A stretch of 64,000 bases of DNA from Promerops cafer (lineage: Eukaryota > Chordata > Aves > Passeriformes > Nectariniidae), in the NCBI GenBank assembly GCA_013398275.1, contig VZSE01014389.1, positions 1,043,196 through 1,107,195 on the forward strand, read 5' to 3'. How positions within the stretch are numbered: the first letter of the stretch is position 1; every line of letters starts with the position of its first letter. The position numbers and the translations under genes were made by a program. Positions 14,901 through 26,644 of this stretch are shown here, one piece after another. Below the pieces are notes generated by a model, which was given only the letters and a program-made list of their open reading frames with translations, ran no database searches and had not been told where the DNA came from.

Positions 14901-17634
14901 TATACTATTAAGACCAGCACCTCTTATATAATCCTGGAAATTTGGGTAACACAACGTTGAGATTGTCACTTTTCAGTCAGGAGGTTGTGGATCATTTTTT
15001 GAAGTGCTATCTCAGGGACACAGAAGTTCTGACTTCCTCCTTCACAGGGTGGCGTGTTACTAACATTTTGCTGTTTCAAGCAGAGACAGCCTTTCTCCAA
15101 AAAGCTGTTTCTCTAATTGAAGCAGAATATGTAGAGATGTTGCACTGACAGTGACACTTAATGGGACCTGGTCTCTAGAAAAGAACTGCATTATCAAGGA
15201 TTCCTTACCGTGTGAGGATTCTTGCTTTGGATTAACATGAGACCCACAGGGAGCTGTGTTGTCTCGTGACCTGGTATGTTAACAAGCAGCGGGTAATCCG
15301 TCCTGGAAGGGGGATATTTAGGTGGGACAAAGACTGGAATTGAAGATTCCCTGGCATTTCCCAAGAATAACATCTGGATCTGTGTGAACTGGTTTGGTAA
15401 ATATTTTTGTATGTTACATATGCTGCCATTTGCATGTGGAGTAGTCCGAATACCTGCATATATTACACTGCTTTGATAAAACAGTATTTTGATAAACTCA
15501 ATAGTACTTGTATAGTCCCTGTACAAATACAAGGGTTTGATACTAATTTACTCACAAGTAAGATTTCATTTTGTTATTTAAATTATGTCTACAGTGAAGG
15601 GAGCCATCTATACTTGTATTTGAAAAAGAGGAAATTATATGATAGATGTGCTATTTTATATCTGACTTTGTAAGAGTAGCTTTTGGTAGGTTGGAATGTG
15701 TCTGAATATTTAGAAAATATTATGGGAAGATCAATGTCACAGATATTTTTCCTCCTTTGGAGGAAAGTAGACATGAAGCAGAAGAAAAATTGTTATGGGA
15801 AAAAAAAGTCTTTGAATTTTTCTTCATTCTGCATCATTGCCATAAGTTTCTATTTGAAGCTATCACCACATTTTGGCTGCCACATTTACTGAATCTATTT
15901 AAATACATTTTAAAGGTGAATTACTTGGCTGCTTGACATTTTTGTTCAAAATTATGCTGCAGTCTATCTGATTTGCAGTCAGAGAGAAAGCATTACAGCT
16001 TGAAATAACAGGTTTCAAAGCTTGTTTTCCCCCTGACCTGGGCACATTAAGGTCTCCCTACACTGATAACATACAAGGCCATCAACTGAAGAGGGCAGCT
16101 TGTGGAAGCGCTGGAAAAGAACTGACATTTAAATTAATTTTTGAAAGTATAAATTTGAAGCTTAATGAAAAGAACAAGGTGTGTCTGGTGAAGTTGAATG
16201 AAGTAGGGATGAATGTGAAGGTGTTTTTTTAATGTGTTTAGCAGACTCAGCTGGAGTTTTATATTCAAAATTTTGGCCCTTACCGCACACAAAAATATTC
16301 AAAAATAATAGTAACACAAAGTTGAATTCTCACATTGCTCTGTGTAGCCTCAGGGAAATAACAGACATATAAGTGGTCTGGAGATGAACCGCAAGGAACC
16401 AGCCAAGGATATATGATTTCTTAATATCATTTACTGTTGTTTCTTTTTTTCACTCTTGGATAATGGTGAGAAGTCAGACTAAGCGCCATCTCAAGTCCAT
16501 ATTTTTGGCGAGATCAAGCCTATATAGGATTTACATTTTTGTTTTCTACTTTCTTATTTATCAATAAAATTCTTATAAAAAAATAAAATTAAAGGGCTCA
16601 CATGATTTAATGTTCTCTTATAGAGAGTGTTTCTCTAAGTCTTTGCAGCTCAGAGGATTCATAACATAAATCTGTATTATCAGTGTTCCAGCAATCATAT
16701 GTGTTTACAAGGTTAATATATAAAATGAGTGAAAATTGTGAAGAAACATTTTACAGTGTGACATTGAACCCATCAGCTTGATTCTGGCAGTTCCCAGTCT
16801 GAGTGTAGGCTCTGGCTTTTACAGCTTGTTTCCTATCTGCATGACAAAAAATGGACATTTCTCTCACCAAAAATGTGGTGGCATTTCACAAGGTCCTAAT
16901 TTGGTACTGTTTGCCATGTCATGAAGCACTAAGAAGTGGACCCTTACTTTTAGAATCTTCTCCTCTCTTTACATCCAAGCAGCCCAAGTACATTCATCCC
17001 CAGTGATCATGTAAGCCTTGAGGTTCCTCAGCTTTGGAATTAAAGAGATGTGTGCAGTGACATGCATCACCTTGGGTTCCACATCATGTTCCACAGAAGT
17101 TTACCTTTTTTTGTTGTTTTTAAAGTTTGAGAGTAAAGACTGGAAATTTAGGTTAAGCTACTCTGCCATTTTAAATATAAACAAAAATGGTGGGAAGGGA
17201 ACATAACTTTCTGACAAACTTTATTTAAACTGTAATTGAAATACTGAGGGTTGGAATAGATGAAGAATTATTTTAAACAGTGATAAAAAGGAGTTTTCTT
17301 AGCAATATTTGCATGAATGCTCTGAAATGTAAACTTCATGTCATCCAGTGCATTTTAAGCCCTCATACATTTGAATCTTCAACTGCAGTAAGTACCGATT
17401 GCTTTTGTAACTAGAATTGATTATGCAATTGATTATGCCTGACCTTGTAAGTGCCAGGTATGGCTACAACAGCCCTAGAGTGCAAGAACTATTTTATGGA
17501 GCATGCTAATGAATATATGGAGAATAAAGTTATCCCCTTGTCTCCGCAGGACTTAACTTGTAAGTTATATACTGCATTGTCTTTGTAAATGTTGTTGGTG
17601 TACAGGAATACTTACAGATTTTGTCTCTCTTCAG
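2988..17634 (+). other. FMN2: FMN2 intron of about 14.6 kb
   Basis: This intron lies between two exons that join in frame. It starts GTACAT and ends in a good polypyrimidine acceptor (TTTGTCTCTCTTCAG). No further exon, RNA gene or long transposable element is recognisable on either strand. Short open frames occur throughout, but none resembles a known protein or shows coding-like composition. One small direct repeat is visible: AATTGATTATGC twice in tandem at 17415-17438, about 200 nt before the acceptor. Confidence 0.85.
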
Positions 17635-17716
17635 GGTCAAAGAAGCAGAGGAAGTCTGCAGGCAGAAAAAGGGGAAGTCACTATATAATATTAGACCAAA
17701 ACATGACTCTGGAATT
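17635..17716 (+). CDS. FMN2: Formin-2, penultimate coding exon (start of Spire-binding tail)
   Basis: The exon is 82 nt. Its first base completes the AGG arginine codon begun at 2986-2987, followed by 27 codons that include VCRQKKGKSLYNIRPKHD and end DSGI at a codon boundary. In FMN-subgroup formins this basic tail after FH2 is the formin-Spire interaction (FSI) sequence, which contacts the acidic groove of the Spire KIND domain. The cluster of lysines and arginines fits that role. The acceptor is TCTCTCTTCAG and the donor is a perfect GTAAGT. From memory, the human tail reads KPRHDSGI where this has RPKHDSGI, a conservative swap that keeps charge. The exon is too short to be found by open-frame length; I recognised it by sequence and splice sites. 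Confidence 0.95.
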
Positions 17717-19094
17717 GTAAGTAAAAACTTGTACAAACACTTCTGTTTATATCACTTGTTCTATCTTTTTCTCTTTGCATTTTATAGGTAGGTTATTGAT
17801 GTATGTTTTTGTTCTGGGTTGGTTTTTGTTTTTTTTCTTTAATGTTTCACATTTTCCTTAAAGATATTAAATTAACAAACTTGAAATCTGCCTATGAATA
17901 CTACTCCACAAAATAGATGTAACACAAGCAAGAGCAGTTTATTACTGCCCCACTGTGCCAATATGCGTTCTATCTAGTCTTGGTGTAGGATGCACATAGA
18001 AGGCAGAAAGGCAGTTTTGGTCTTCCAGCTTATTCAGTTTGTATTCACTCTCTTTTCTACAGATTCAGAATGAAAGGAAGAATTTTGATAGTTACACATT
18101 TTTCAAGCTGGATCACTGTATCAAATACAGTGGTTTCTGATACACTGATATGGATTTGTTTGGAATAGAAACTCTAGAAAAAGATAATACTGTGCTTTCA
18201 CCATTCTTTTGAAAACAAATAACTTCAGTGATAATAGAGAAGTAATTCTGGTCATTCAATGAAACCTTTCCCCTATGATTGCCTAACCATTGTAAGGATC
18301 AGGACTGATTTTACAGAAAAATTATTCTGGTACCTCACATTTAATTCATAACCGTAGCAACTGGCCATCATTTATGTTTGAAAAATATTAGAAGATTTTT
18401 TTCATGTGTCTGTGTCCCTCTTCTGCTCCTCACCAGCCCAAGACATGACTTAATTCTTTCGTGCTTTGTAGTCATAGCTGTGTAGTCATATTATCTGTGA
18501 TGCATCGGGTAAATGAAGCATGAGGTAATTTACTGTATTCTAACATAATTTGACACAGGAAGTAATAATATTGCATTTATTGTTTGTTATTTTGAATGTT
18601 TAGTAAGAGTTGACTGTAGTTAGCCACAAGAAATGTAAATGGAGTGCTAGCTTGGTAAGGAGTTATAAACCACATTTTATCAATTTTATTTAAAAGCAGA
18701 TCAACATGTTATTTAAAAAGAAAAATTAATATTGTTTTGTATTTCTCCATCTAACTTATATACTGCTGTATATGAAGACATTGAGAAATTTCTTTTAAGA
18801 AGTAACTATTTGTTTAATTATTCCTGTATCATTCTTATTTGCACTGAAACAGGGACCTTCAGTCATACTGAAAATTTGATGAGTGGAAAGGAAAGTAAAC
18901 AAAAATATTTCACAAGCACTATATAGCTGTAGTCTACTTCAGTTCTAGCTTCAAAGTTTATTTGTGAAGTCAGTTCTACAGTAAATATAATCAAACATTT
19001 GCCTATGTATTTCTATGCTTTTCATATTTATGTAAGGTGGTTTTGTGTACGCTCAAATTTTGTCCTTATTTTTAAAATTTATTTTATTTTTCAG
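17717..19094 (+). other. FMN2: FMN2 last intron (1,378 nt)
   Basis: This intron runs from a consensus GTAAGT donor to a T-rich acceptor (ATTTATTTTATTTTTCAG). It is phase 0: it splits the tail between DSGI and KAKIS. It contains only AT-rich unique sequence with no other recognisable element. Confidence 0.9.
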
Positions 19095-19121
19095 AAAGCA
19101 AAGATAAGTATGAAAATCTGA
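19095..19121 (+). CDS. FMN2: Formin-2, final coding exon (8 codons plus stop)
   Basis: After the acceptor CAG the exon reads KAKISMKI then TGA (19119-19121). It completes the basic FSI tail begun in the previous exon. The family ending I recall for mammals is KAKISMKT, so the identity is clear and only the last residue differs. The terminal exon therefore contributes eight residues of protein, and the rest of it is 3' UTR. The Spire-binding motif is split across two exons, so alternative splicing or intron retention at 17717 would remove its distal lysines. Confidence 0.93.
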   Translation, partial: KAKISMKI

Positions 19122-21178
19122 GAGAAGAAATTCAAAAGCCATTGTTACCTGGTTACCGAAACTCAACATGCCTGTGGGTGGGGATTGAGAGGGAAGGAAA
19201 CTACATCATCCTGATCATTTGCTTCCTTGACCTTTTAAAATTTGCGTTTTGTTCTCTAGAGTTTTCCACCAACTGATGTGTTATTGTACATTCATTCATG
19301 AATGTAATCATTTTAATGGAGTGCCCAGAAATAGACTAGGTATGGACTTGAAACACCTTCCCTGTACTCTGTATCTCCTTTGCCACTCAAAAATGGTATT
19401 TTGTAAAGTGTATGGTATATTACAAATAGGACAAGTCAGCATGCATAAAAAGTGGCATCTGCATAAGTTCTGAACATGCTGAAAATTGCATTAAGTTGAA
19501 CTTCATAAGAATGCTACTTGGTACAGTAAAACATTTCCATTCCTACTGGCAACATCTAACACAAATACTTCATGGCACTGCACTTAGATTAGGGAAAGAA
19601 ATGTTACTCCTAGTGAATTGTTTGTATCCGTTTCATGTTGGCATTTTGTAGTTTGTATTTTGAATCGTTAAGTGCTGTTTATACAGTATAATCAATGCTT
19701 TCCCAACTTGTTTGGTTGCCCTCCATGACTAAATATTTGTGGAACAAGATGTTTACTGTAACTATCTTTAAAATCGATAAGGCAGCATACTTTTACTTCA
19801 TCTTTTGCCAGATAGTGAATGCCAGGTGGTATGGGGGTCAGAAATCCAGCATTAAAAAAAAAAAAAANCAGAAAAAATACAGAAAAGCACAGAAGGATGA
19901 TAGAGAGTATGAGAGATTTGGCTATTATAGTTTGTTAATATATAAAGCAGCTAATACTTTTACATGAACTTTAGAAGGTATAGTATAGTTTTAACTGCTG
20001 ATCAGTTAAGTCAGACAGGCTTTTGGCCACATGTACATGACTTCCCTTCTGGAATTAGCTTTACAGTTAATTTAAAACTCCTTTAGAGAGCCATTAAAAG
20101 ATGCACATGGAGACAACATTTATGGAAAACAGTAGCCAATTCTAGTGACAGAACATAGACAACCAACCAATTGACATCAATTTCACACTTAACAGAATTA
20201 CAGACATTTCCTCCAGGCTTTCAGTGTCCCTGACTAGGAAGTTGATGATTGAAATATATGACTTAGGGCTTCCATTTTAGACCACATGCTTACTTCCTAT
20301 TTGCAATCCAGAATTCGCTGTATCAGTTTTGGACTGCTCAACTGATAACAACCCCTTCCTCCAGTCCTTATTTAAGAGCCCCAAACCAATCAGCTTTATT
20401 GATAAAGTTTTGCTTTCAAAGTTAATTTTTCCTGAAAGCAGACCGTCGTGTGTGCAACTAAGTTGGATGCACGTGCTCACAGTTTTGGAGGCTGAAAGAC
20501 ACTGGGGTAGGCAAATGAGCTCTAACCTGCTGGGTTGCATTATTCCCTGTCTAATCTAGCACATCAAGAGACATTCCAAGCTGTTCAGAGGCTAATATTC
20601 TCTACAGGGTGTCATAAAAGGAAGTGCAAAATATGACCTCAGGAATCTGTTATTCTTCACATATACCAAGCACTAGAAAAGATGGTTTTTTTCACTGTGT
20701 GAAAAGCAAGTCTCCTGTTGCTGATAAACTTATATGAAAATCTGTACTGGTAGTAATTTCTGGCAGGGATATAAATTACCAAGAATGGAATTCTAAAATT
20801 TTGTGTTGATGGGAGTAACATTACTATTTGGGGAAGAGAAAATAAGAGATTATTTGCTGTTACGACTAACTTATGGAAAAAGAAAACTTTAAAGAGTAAA
20901 GCTATTTTAATGGCACTGATTCAAATCCATGTTTGTATTTATGTAAACAATAGTCTTTTCCTCCTAACTTTGCTCCTAAGTGCAAGGATACAGTAGCATG
21001 TTTTCATTTGTAGCCTCCCTGTTCTCTTCAGTACCTACAGTATGTATATTACTATACTAAATGAAATAATAGATCATCTAACAAAGACCACTATGTGCAA
21101 TACTGTATTTAGTGTTTCTATTCCAATTTTTTTAGAATGTTAATTTATAAGAAAATAAAAGGAATAATAATGAAAGAA
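19122..21178 (+). other. FMN2: FMN2 3' UTR (end inferred)
   Basis: This is AT-rich sequence after the FMN2 stop. The first strong canonical AATAAA is at 21154-21159, with a TG-rich stretch (GCTGTAGTGTGC) about 50 nt beyond, so cleavage near 21,175-21,180 is likely. Weaker ATTAAA hexamers at about 19,851 and 20,093 could give shorter isoforms. An ambiguous base (N) sits at 19868, right after a run of A that is probably a homopolymer consensus problem. The 5' boundary is certain from the stop codon; the 3' boundary is an inference without transcript data. Confidence 0.6.
21154..21159 (+). terminator. FMN2: Poly(A) signal AATAAA, likely FMN2
   Basis: A canonical hexamer about 2.03 kb after the FMN2 stop codon, followed by a TG-containing downstream element. 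It is the best plus-strand candidate between the stop and the GREM2 side. Confidence 0.55.
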
Positions 21179-24100
21179 CTGCCTTTTCTTGTCACTCTCT
21201 GGCTATGCTGTAGTGTGCTACAAACTGTTTGCTCCCTGAACACCACATCCCATTCTGGCTCCTGTGATTGAGGAAGAGCCTTTGTGAAGATAGCAGAGGA
21301 AATAAGGCTTCTCTTTGCTTGCCTTTTGGAAGGGTAGTGACATAATTCCCAGTTACATGGATATACTACCTTTTCCCCAGGTGGTGGTAGTGAGAGCTTC
21401 ATCATTCTTTACCCAAGGAGACTATGTCAAACTCACTTCTCCAGCTTGTGCATACCTCCCAGTCTTGCATTTGGCTCAGGTTTGTAACCTGGTCCCACTA
21501 ACACTGCTGAATTAACAGTCTCAAGAAATTGCTATTAAGGCAAAAAAATGGATTGAAAAGTATTATCTGCATATTGTAAACCTTTTATATATATACAAGT
21601 GTTTTAGCAACCTCCTAAAAGGTCCAGCAACCTCCTAAATCTGTCACATACATACATACCCTTTCTATGGGATCTGCAGCATGGATGCTAGAAGTTATTT
21701 CAAGCCTCTCCCTTCCCTGAAGAAGTGTCAAAGGTTGACTGCAGCTGATGGAACCATATTATGATCTTAAGACACATGCTGCTACATAGATTTTTCTTTC
21801 ATTTTACTCAGACCCAACCTAATTGGTTGAACATGTCTGTCTTTTATATAGCTCCTCTCCAACCTGTCTCAAACTTCCATGCAAAGTAGCACACTATGTG
21901 CAGCACCTCAGTTGACCCACCCAGCATCCAAAGGGGACTCACAGCACAAGTTTCTGCTCTTCTGCACTTCTGCTCTTTGCTTTTAGCAGCATACTCATTT
22001 TTTTTACAGAATTCTGGACCAATGCCCTTTTGTTTGTTTGTTTGGGTGTGTTTTAAAGAGGCTGAACACCCCACTGGTCCCTTCTCCCCTCATTTGCTGC
22101 AATCCTCCCCCTTTACTGCAACATCAAGCACTCTACACTTAGAGTTGGCCCTAATTCTACAAGAGTTCTCACAGACAAAATTCAGAGCCTTTGTTGATTG
22201 CTATCACAACATATTGCTCACTGTTATTTAAATGCAACAGCAAAAGAAGGGCTTTCATACCTGAGCAGCAGATGTGACTTGCTGGCAAGAACAATCTGGT
22301 TTTTAATGACGACCTAAGAGGATTCATGTTGTTTTGCCTGCCAATTAAAGCCTTTCAGAAGCATGGTACTTTGTCACATCAAGATACTGTAGTGTGTTAG
22401 CTTTTTTGGTAGCACCTTTCAACATCCCAAAACACTTCCAAAACTTAGTTAAATATTAACCAACTTTGGCAATGGGGATAATAATTAGAGGGATCTTCCA
22501 CAGACTGACTTATTTTCTTGCCCAATTTTTCAGTGATCAGCTTAAAAAGTTGGGAGGAAATACTAATTTCGTTAAGAAAACATATAGAAAGTCATTGCAT
22601 TGCAATTATTTTGTTGCAGACTCTAAGTTAAAAGCAAAGCCAAATTTGTGACAAATCCACTATACCAGTTACTTCAGTTACACAAATTTTAAGCTACGAT
22701 GGACAGAGTAAGTGAAAACTGATGAAGTTGAGTTTTTCTGAAGATAGTGTAAACAAGTCAGCAATGGGAGAAAACCATGCTCCACACCATTCATGTCTGC
22801 CACCCAAGAGGATTCTCATTACAGAACAGGTTTTCTGAGCTATTCTCTTGCTTACAACAGACCCATCTGTTCCTGTATCTGATATTCGTCCAACCTACTT
22901 GTAAGAGCATCCGGGGTAAGTCCATTGCCTCAAAAAAATGATGTCTTTCTGAACATAAAGCGTCCCTATTGCATCAGCACTGTTTCTCATTTATTCCCTG
23001 CTGCTGCTTGAATTTACACTCTTAGAAACTTCACCTGCCACCCACCCCAAATTGGGGCCCTGCCGACATGGCAGTCCCATTGTGGATGAGCTTAACATGC
23101 ACTGTCCTCCTCCGTTCCCCTGTCCTGTAGTACCTGTCCACTTTAAGAAGTAACTGCACCTGTCTGACCTACAGCTTTTCCATCTACTCAGAGAGATTTG
23201 CCTTGTTCTTGGATTGCTTCCACAAGGGGGAGATTTTTGGATCACAGCATATGCCTCTAGTCCAACACCGGTTCAACAGCTGGGCAGCAACAGACTGAGA
23301 GAACTGGAGCTGGAGTCTGGGCTGTGCCTCAAGCAGCAGAGGTTCAGGTGGGTGCTGGGCAATCCATGACCTGCAAAGCAGGAGACTGGCCACGAGATGG
23401 GTGGAAATGAGAGAGGAGCATTCGAGGAGGTGACTGCTGAGCTCCCTTTGAGCCAAGTGACGGAGGCACTTGGGAGGTCTGAGCAGGGAGCCTGACCACA
23501 CCTAGGTAGCTAAGGCAAAGCAGAACACCAATTCTCTAAAACAACAGCTACTAAAAAATAAAAGTCTCCAAACACTGAACTGTGAGAATATTTGGGCAAG
23601 AGACAGGGAAGGGAAGACAGCAAAGGGCTCCTGCAAGTGCCGTAAAGGACATAGCCCTCCCTTGCTGGCTGTGGTCTAGGCTCTCCTGCTTCTTTCAAGA
23701 CACATCACAGGCATCTCTTCTAGTCACATGGAGGCTCATCGATCAATGTGACAGCTCCCTTTCTGCACAGAAACTTTCCTTTGAGAAACTGCATTATCTC
23801 TGGGTTGGTAAGGGAAAAAACCACCACAAACCCGAAAATACTCCCCTGTGTTTGGACTGCCATATGGTGAACCTATTCAAGAGCTCATAGCAACCACTAA
23901 AGCTCACCTGTATCTTAGGATATAACTTTTTTTTTTTTCCTTATGAGTAGTTTGGTGCTTGTTATGTAAGGATATATGTATTTTTTAAACAAAATTATTT
24001 ACTTCTCTTATGGCAAATGATTGTGGTGTTTCAGCCAGTGGGGGAGCTTTGCTCATCAGTTTACCAAAAAACTCAGAAGAAGTGCATGCAGAATCAACTT

Positions 24101-24311
24101 CAGAATCTAAGAATAATGCATTTTATTCTTCCCTCTTGCTTTCCAGGTACTTCTGAGGGGAGTGGGAAACAAGGGGAGAAGTAGTTAGGTTTTCCCAACC
24201 TGTCAGGGTGAGCCATCATTCACCTATATTTGGGAGGGTGAAAAGGAAGCTGGTGAATATACTGATTAGAGAGCAGTTGGACACAAACTGTTGAAGCAAA
24301 ACACCTGGATA
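21179..24311. other. Convergent intergenic interval between FMN2 and GREM2
   Basis: About 3.1 kb lies between the two inferred 3' ends. I see no gene here. Small features are a TA run at 21586-21595, an imperfectly spaced direct repeat of AGCAACCTCCTAAA (21606-21619 and 21626-21639), a TTTG repeat at about 22028-22044 and a T run at 23927-23938. Minus-strand AATAAA hexamers at 24127-24122 and 22995-22990 mean part of this interval could belong to longer GREM2 3' UTR isoforms. Bases 23,000-23,500 are somewhat richer in G and C than the surroundings but hold no recognisable exon. Confidence 0.6.
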
Positions 24312-24331
24312 CCATATAACCCTAAAGTAGC

Positions 24332-24337
24332 TTTATT
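24332..24337 (-). terminator. GREM2: Poly(A) signal AATAAA, likely main GREM2 site
   Basis: Canonical hexamer on the minus strand (TTTATT on plus), embedded in AT-rich sequence, with a GT-rich element about 25-35 nt downstream. It lies about 2.3 kb after the GREM2 stop. Confidence 0.5.
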
Positions 24338-25810
24338 ATTTAATCTATAATTTAATAGTTGACCTATAAAATAATTACATTATACTTAAAGCATTTCTTC
24401 ATTTTTTGTTTTCATTTATAAAACAAGAATTAAATACAGTTTTAACCATTACAAGCTCAACTCAGTTTTTACATAAACACAGCTCCTAGAAGGAGCTTTA
24501 AGCTGCAGCATATTCATATTGCAAACTGGTGAAAAACCCAGGCAGGGCATAGCTTAAAGGTAAAGATTCTTGCACGTTTTTCTTAAGTGATTTTACTAGG
24601 GTGCTTTTCTCTCTCTGGTCCAAAATGTCTGACTTTCAGTTCATTCCTTTCAAGTGAAGACTGAGATCCCCAGAGTCTTAGTAGACTATATTGCCACCTT
24701 CCCCCTCTGCACCACACCCACACTCTCAAGACTAGTCTGAATTGTGCCCATCCTGGGGCTGGCAGGATGCCACAGGGCATCAGCAACAGCCCCTAAAGCA
24801 TTCCCTGCGTGAGGAGTCTGCCTGTGCACTTCTGACATGCTGGAAGGTCACAGCAGAAAAGCGACGTCTGTTCGTGTAACAGGGCTGCCAGACCCAACCA
24901 ACCTCACCCTGCCCACGCCAGTCCCTGTAAACCGCTTGGAGCTCTTGTGGAGATCAGGCCTGAAAGCCTCTTAGGGAGGCCTGTGTCACATAATGGAGAC
25001 CTGTGGCTCTGAAGCCCTGGCTGGCGACAGTGCTGAGCACATTAACCCCTTGAAGTGGCTGCATGCAAAGAGGCTGCTGGGGAGGGGCTCTGGCAGCAGG
25101 CTGCAGATGCTGAACTGTGAGACATGCACAGGGAGTCGGCATGTCATTTTTAATTTGTAAGCTTCAGACAACTGCGTGCACACTGGCTTTGGTTTAGGGG
25201 AAGGGGACGATTTGAGACAGGATTTTAATGCAGCTGGGACTAATACAGATCAGAACTGTAACAAATGGGGTATACAGGACATGTTAAACTCCATCAACTG
25301 AATAACAACAGAGAATGATTTTAAATGAACTGCAAGTTCACCAACACTTACTGTGCAGGTCTCAAAAACTGAGTGGACCACCAATAGTGTAGCAATTACA
25401 ACTCTCTCCCTGCTCCCACAGCTGTGACCCATTCCAGCAGCACTGACTAAGGTGTTTGTCCTTTAACACATTAACATGGTTTCAAATCATGAGAGAGACA
25501 CCACTCCCAAAACGTGATGACACATATGGAGCTTTTGTATTCAGTCCAGCAATGACCAAACTTTGTCCTTTGTGTGACAGTGCTTTTATACCTTTGGGGA
25601 CACATCATTCCCTTAAGTGTTCTCTCCCACTATCCTTCCACCTCCCCTGGTTTGAGCAAGCACAAATATAAGGTCATAAATGGATGTTGTCCTTTTTGGA
25701 GTAAGAAACGCACACACATATCTAACATACAAAAACCTACCAAAAGCATAGTAAAACCATGTCCATTTTAAGCCAGGCAGCCAACCTAGCAACCATGTCT
25801 CTTAACATAT

Positions 25811-25816
25811 TTTATT
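25811..25816 (-). terminator. GREM2: Alternative proximal poly(A) signal AATAAA for GREM2
   Basis: Canonical hexamer on the minus strand (TTTATT on plus), about 830 nt after the GREM2 stop. No strong GT-rich downstream element is obvious, so it is a weaker candidate than the 24,335 site. Confidence 0.3.
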
Positions 25817-26518
25817 CGCTGGCATACTCTGCCACAAGAAAAATATACATGGCTAGGTCTATAATACTTTAAACAGCTGTTTACTATAGCTAGGTTACAA
25901 AATAAACACTGCTGCAGAGGCCATGTGTTCAATATACTCTAACCACAACAGCATCAGAACCCACCCTCAGTCTGCTCTGTGGTCACCGTGGCTGACCCAG
26001 CGCCTCACCCTCTTCCCCTTGCTTCTGATCTGCTGTCCAGACAACAAGCCCAGAACCATTTGTCATTGCACAATTGAAGCCGTCGTAAGGAGAGCAGCCT
26101 CATTGGAGAGTCTTGCTTGCTTTTCACACATTACTCCACTTTTCTCTCCCTCATCTGTGTCCCCCAGTCCTGGGCAGCACCCCAGCACTTCAAGTGAGAG
26201 AAGCAAGCTCCAGACCAAAGCATGGGGAAGGCATTCTCCACTTGTGGAGGGAACTGGAGTGTAGGGCAGAGGGCTTTACTCCACACAGTGGAAACATTTA
26301 ATGCTGGATTCAGCCAACTGGTCACTTAGATGATCAATCCCAACTTCTGTGAGCCTGCTCCACTCCAGAAGATTCAACTGCCAGATGATATTTAAAATAC
26401 AATGAAACTTTATGGTGAAGTGCCTAACACAGCCGGTTAAAAAGCATTATTCCAGTAGGCAAGTGACAAGGAGCCTTTCCTTGCTGGAGAGATGCCTCCT
26501 GAAAGAAAACAAAACATC

Positions 26519-26538
26519 AAAAAAAAAAAAAAAAAAAA
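26519..26538 (+). repeat. A20 homopolymer (U20 in the GREM2 transcript)
   Basis: A run of about 20 A on the plus strand, followed by G and another A-rich stretch to about 26,562. Because GREM2 is transcribed leftward, the mRNA would carry a long U tract beginning about 105 nt after the stop codon. Confidence 0.9.
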
Positions 26539-26644
26539 GAAAAAAAGAAACAAACCAAAAAAATGGACAGTTTGCTCAGTGGGATAGGAGAGGCAGCAGT
26601 AAAGCTGATGGAGGCAATGCCAAGCAGCAGCTACATGCCTGTTC

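Larger units (their letters stand above)
24312..26644 (-). other. GREM2: GREM2 3' UTR (end inferred)
   Basis: The UTR follows the TGA at 26647-26645. On the sense strand it begins with about 105 nt of ordinary sequence and then a uridine-rich tract (A run at 26519-26538 on the plus strand, plus a further A-rich shoulder). The distal part is strongly AT-rich and ends at an AATAAAG hexamer at 24337-24331, followed by a GT-rich GGTGTTTTG, so cleavage near 24,312 is likely. A proximal AATAAA at 25816-25811 could give a short form. Long GREM2 3' UTRs of several kilobases are usual in mammals. No transcript evidence is available here, so the distal end is provisional. Confidence 0.55.

Noticed and set aside
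7055..15900. Numerous 60-120 codon open frames in the large FMN2 intron
   Set aside because: All are short, occur on both strands, lack family resemblance and are expected by chance in this length of DNA.
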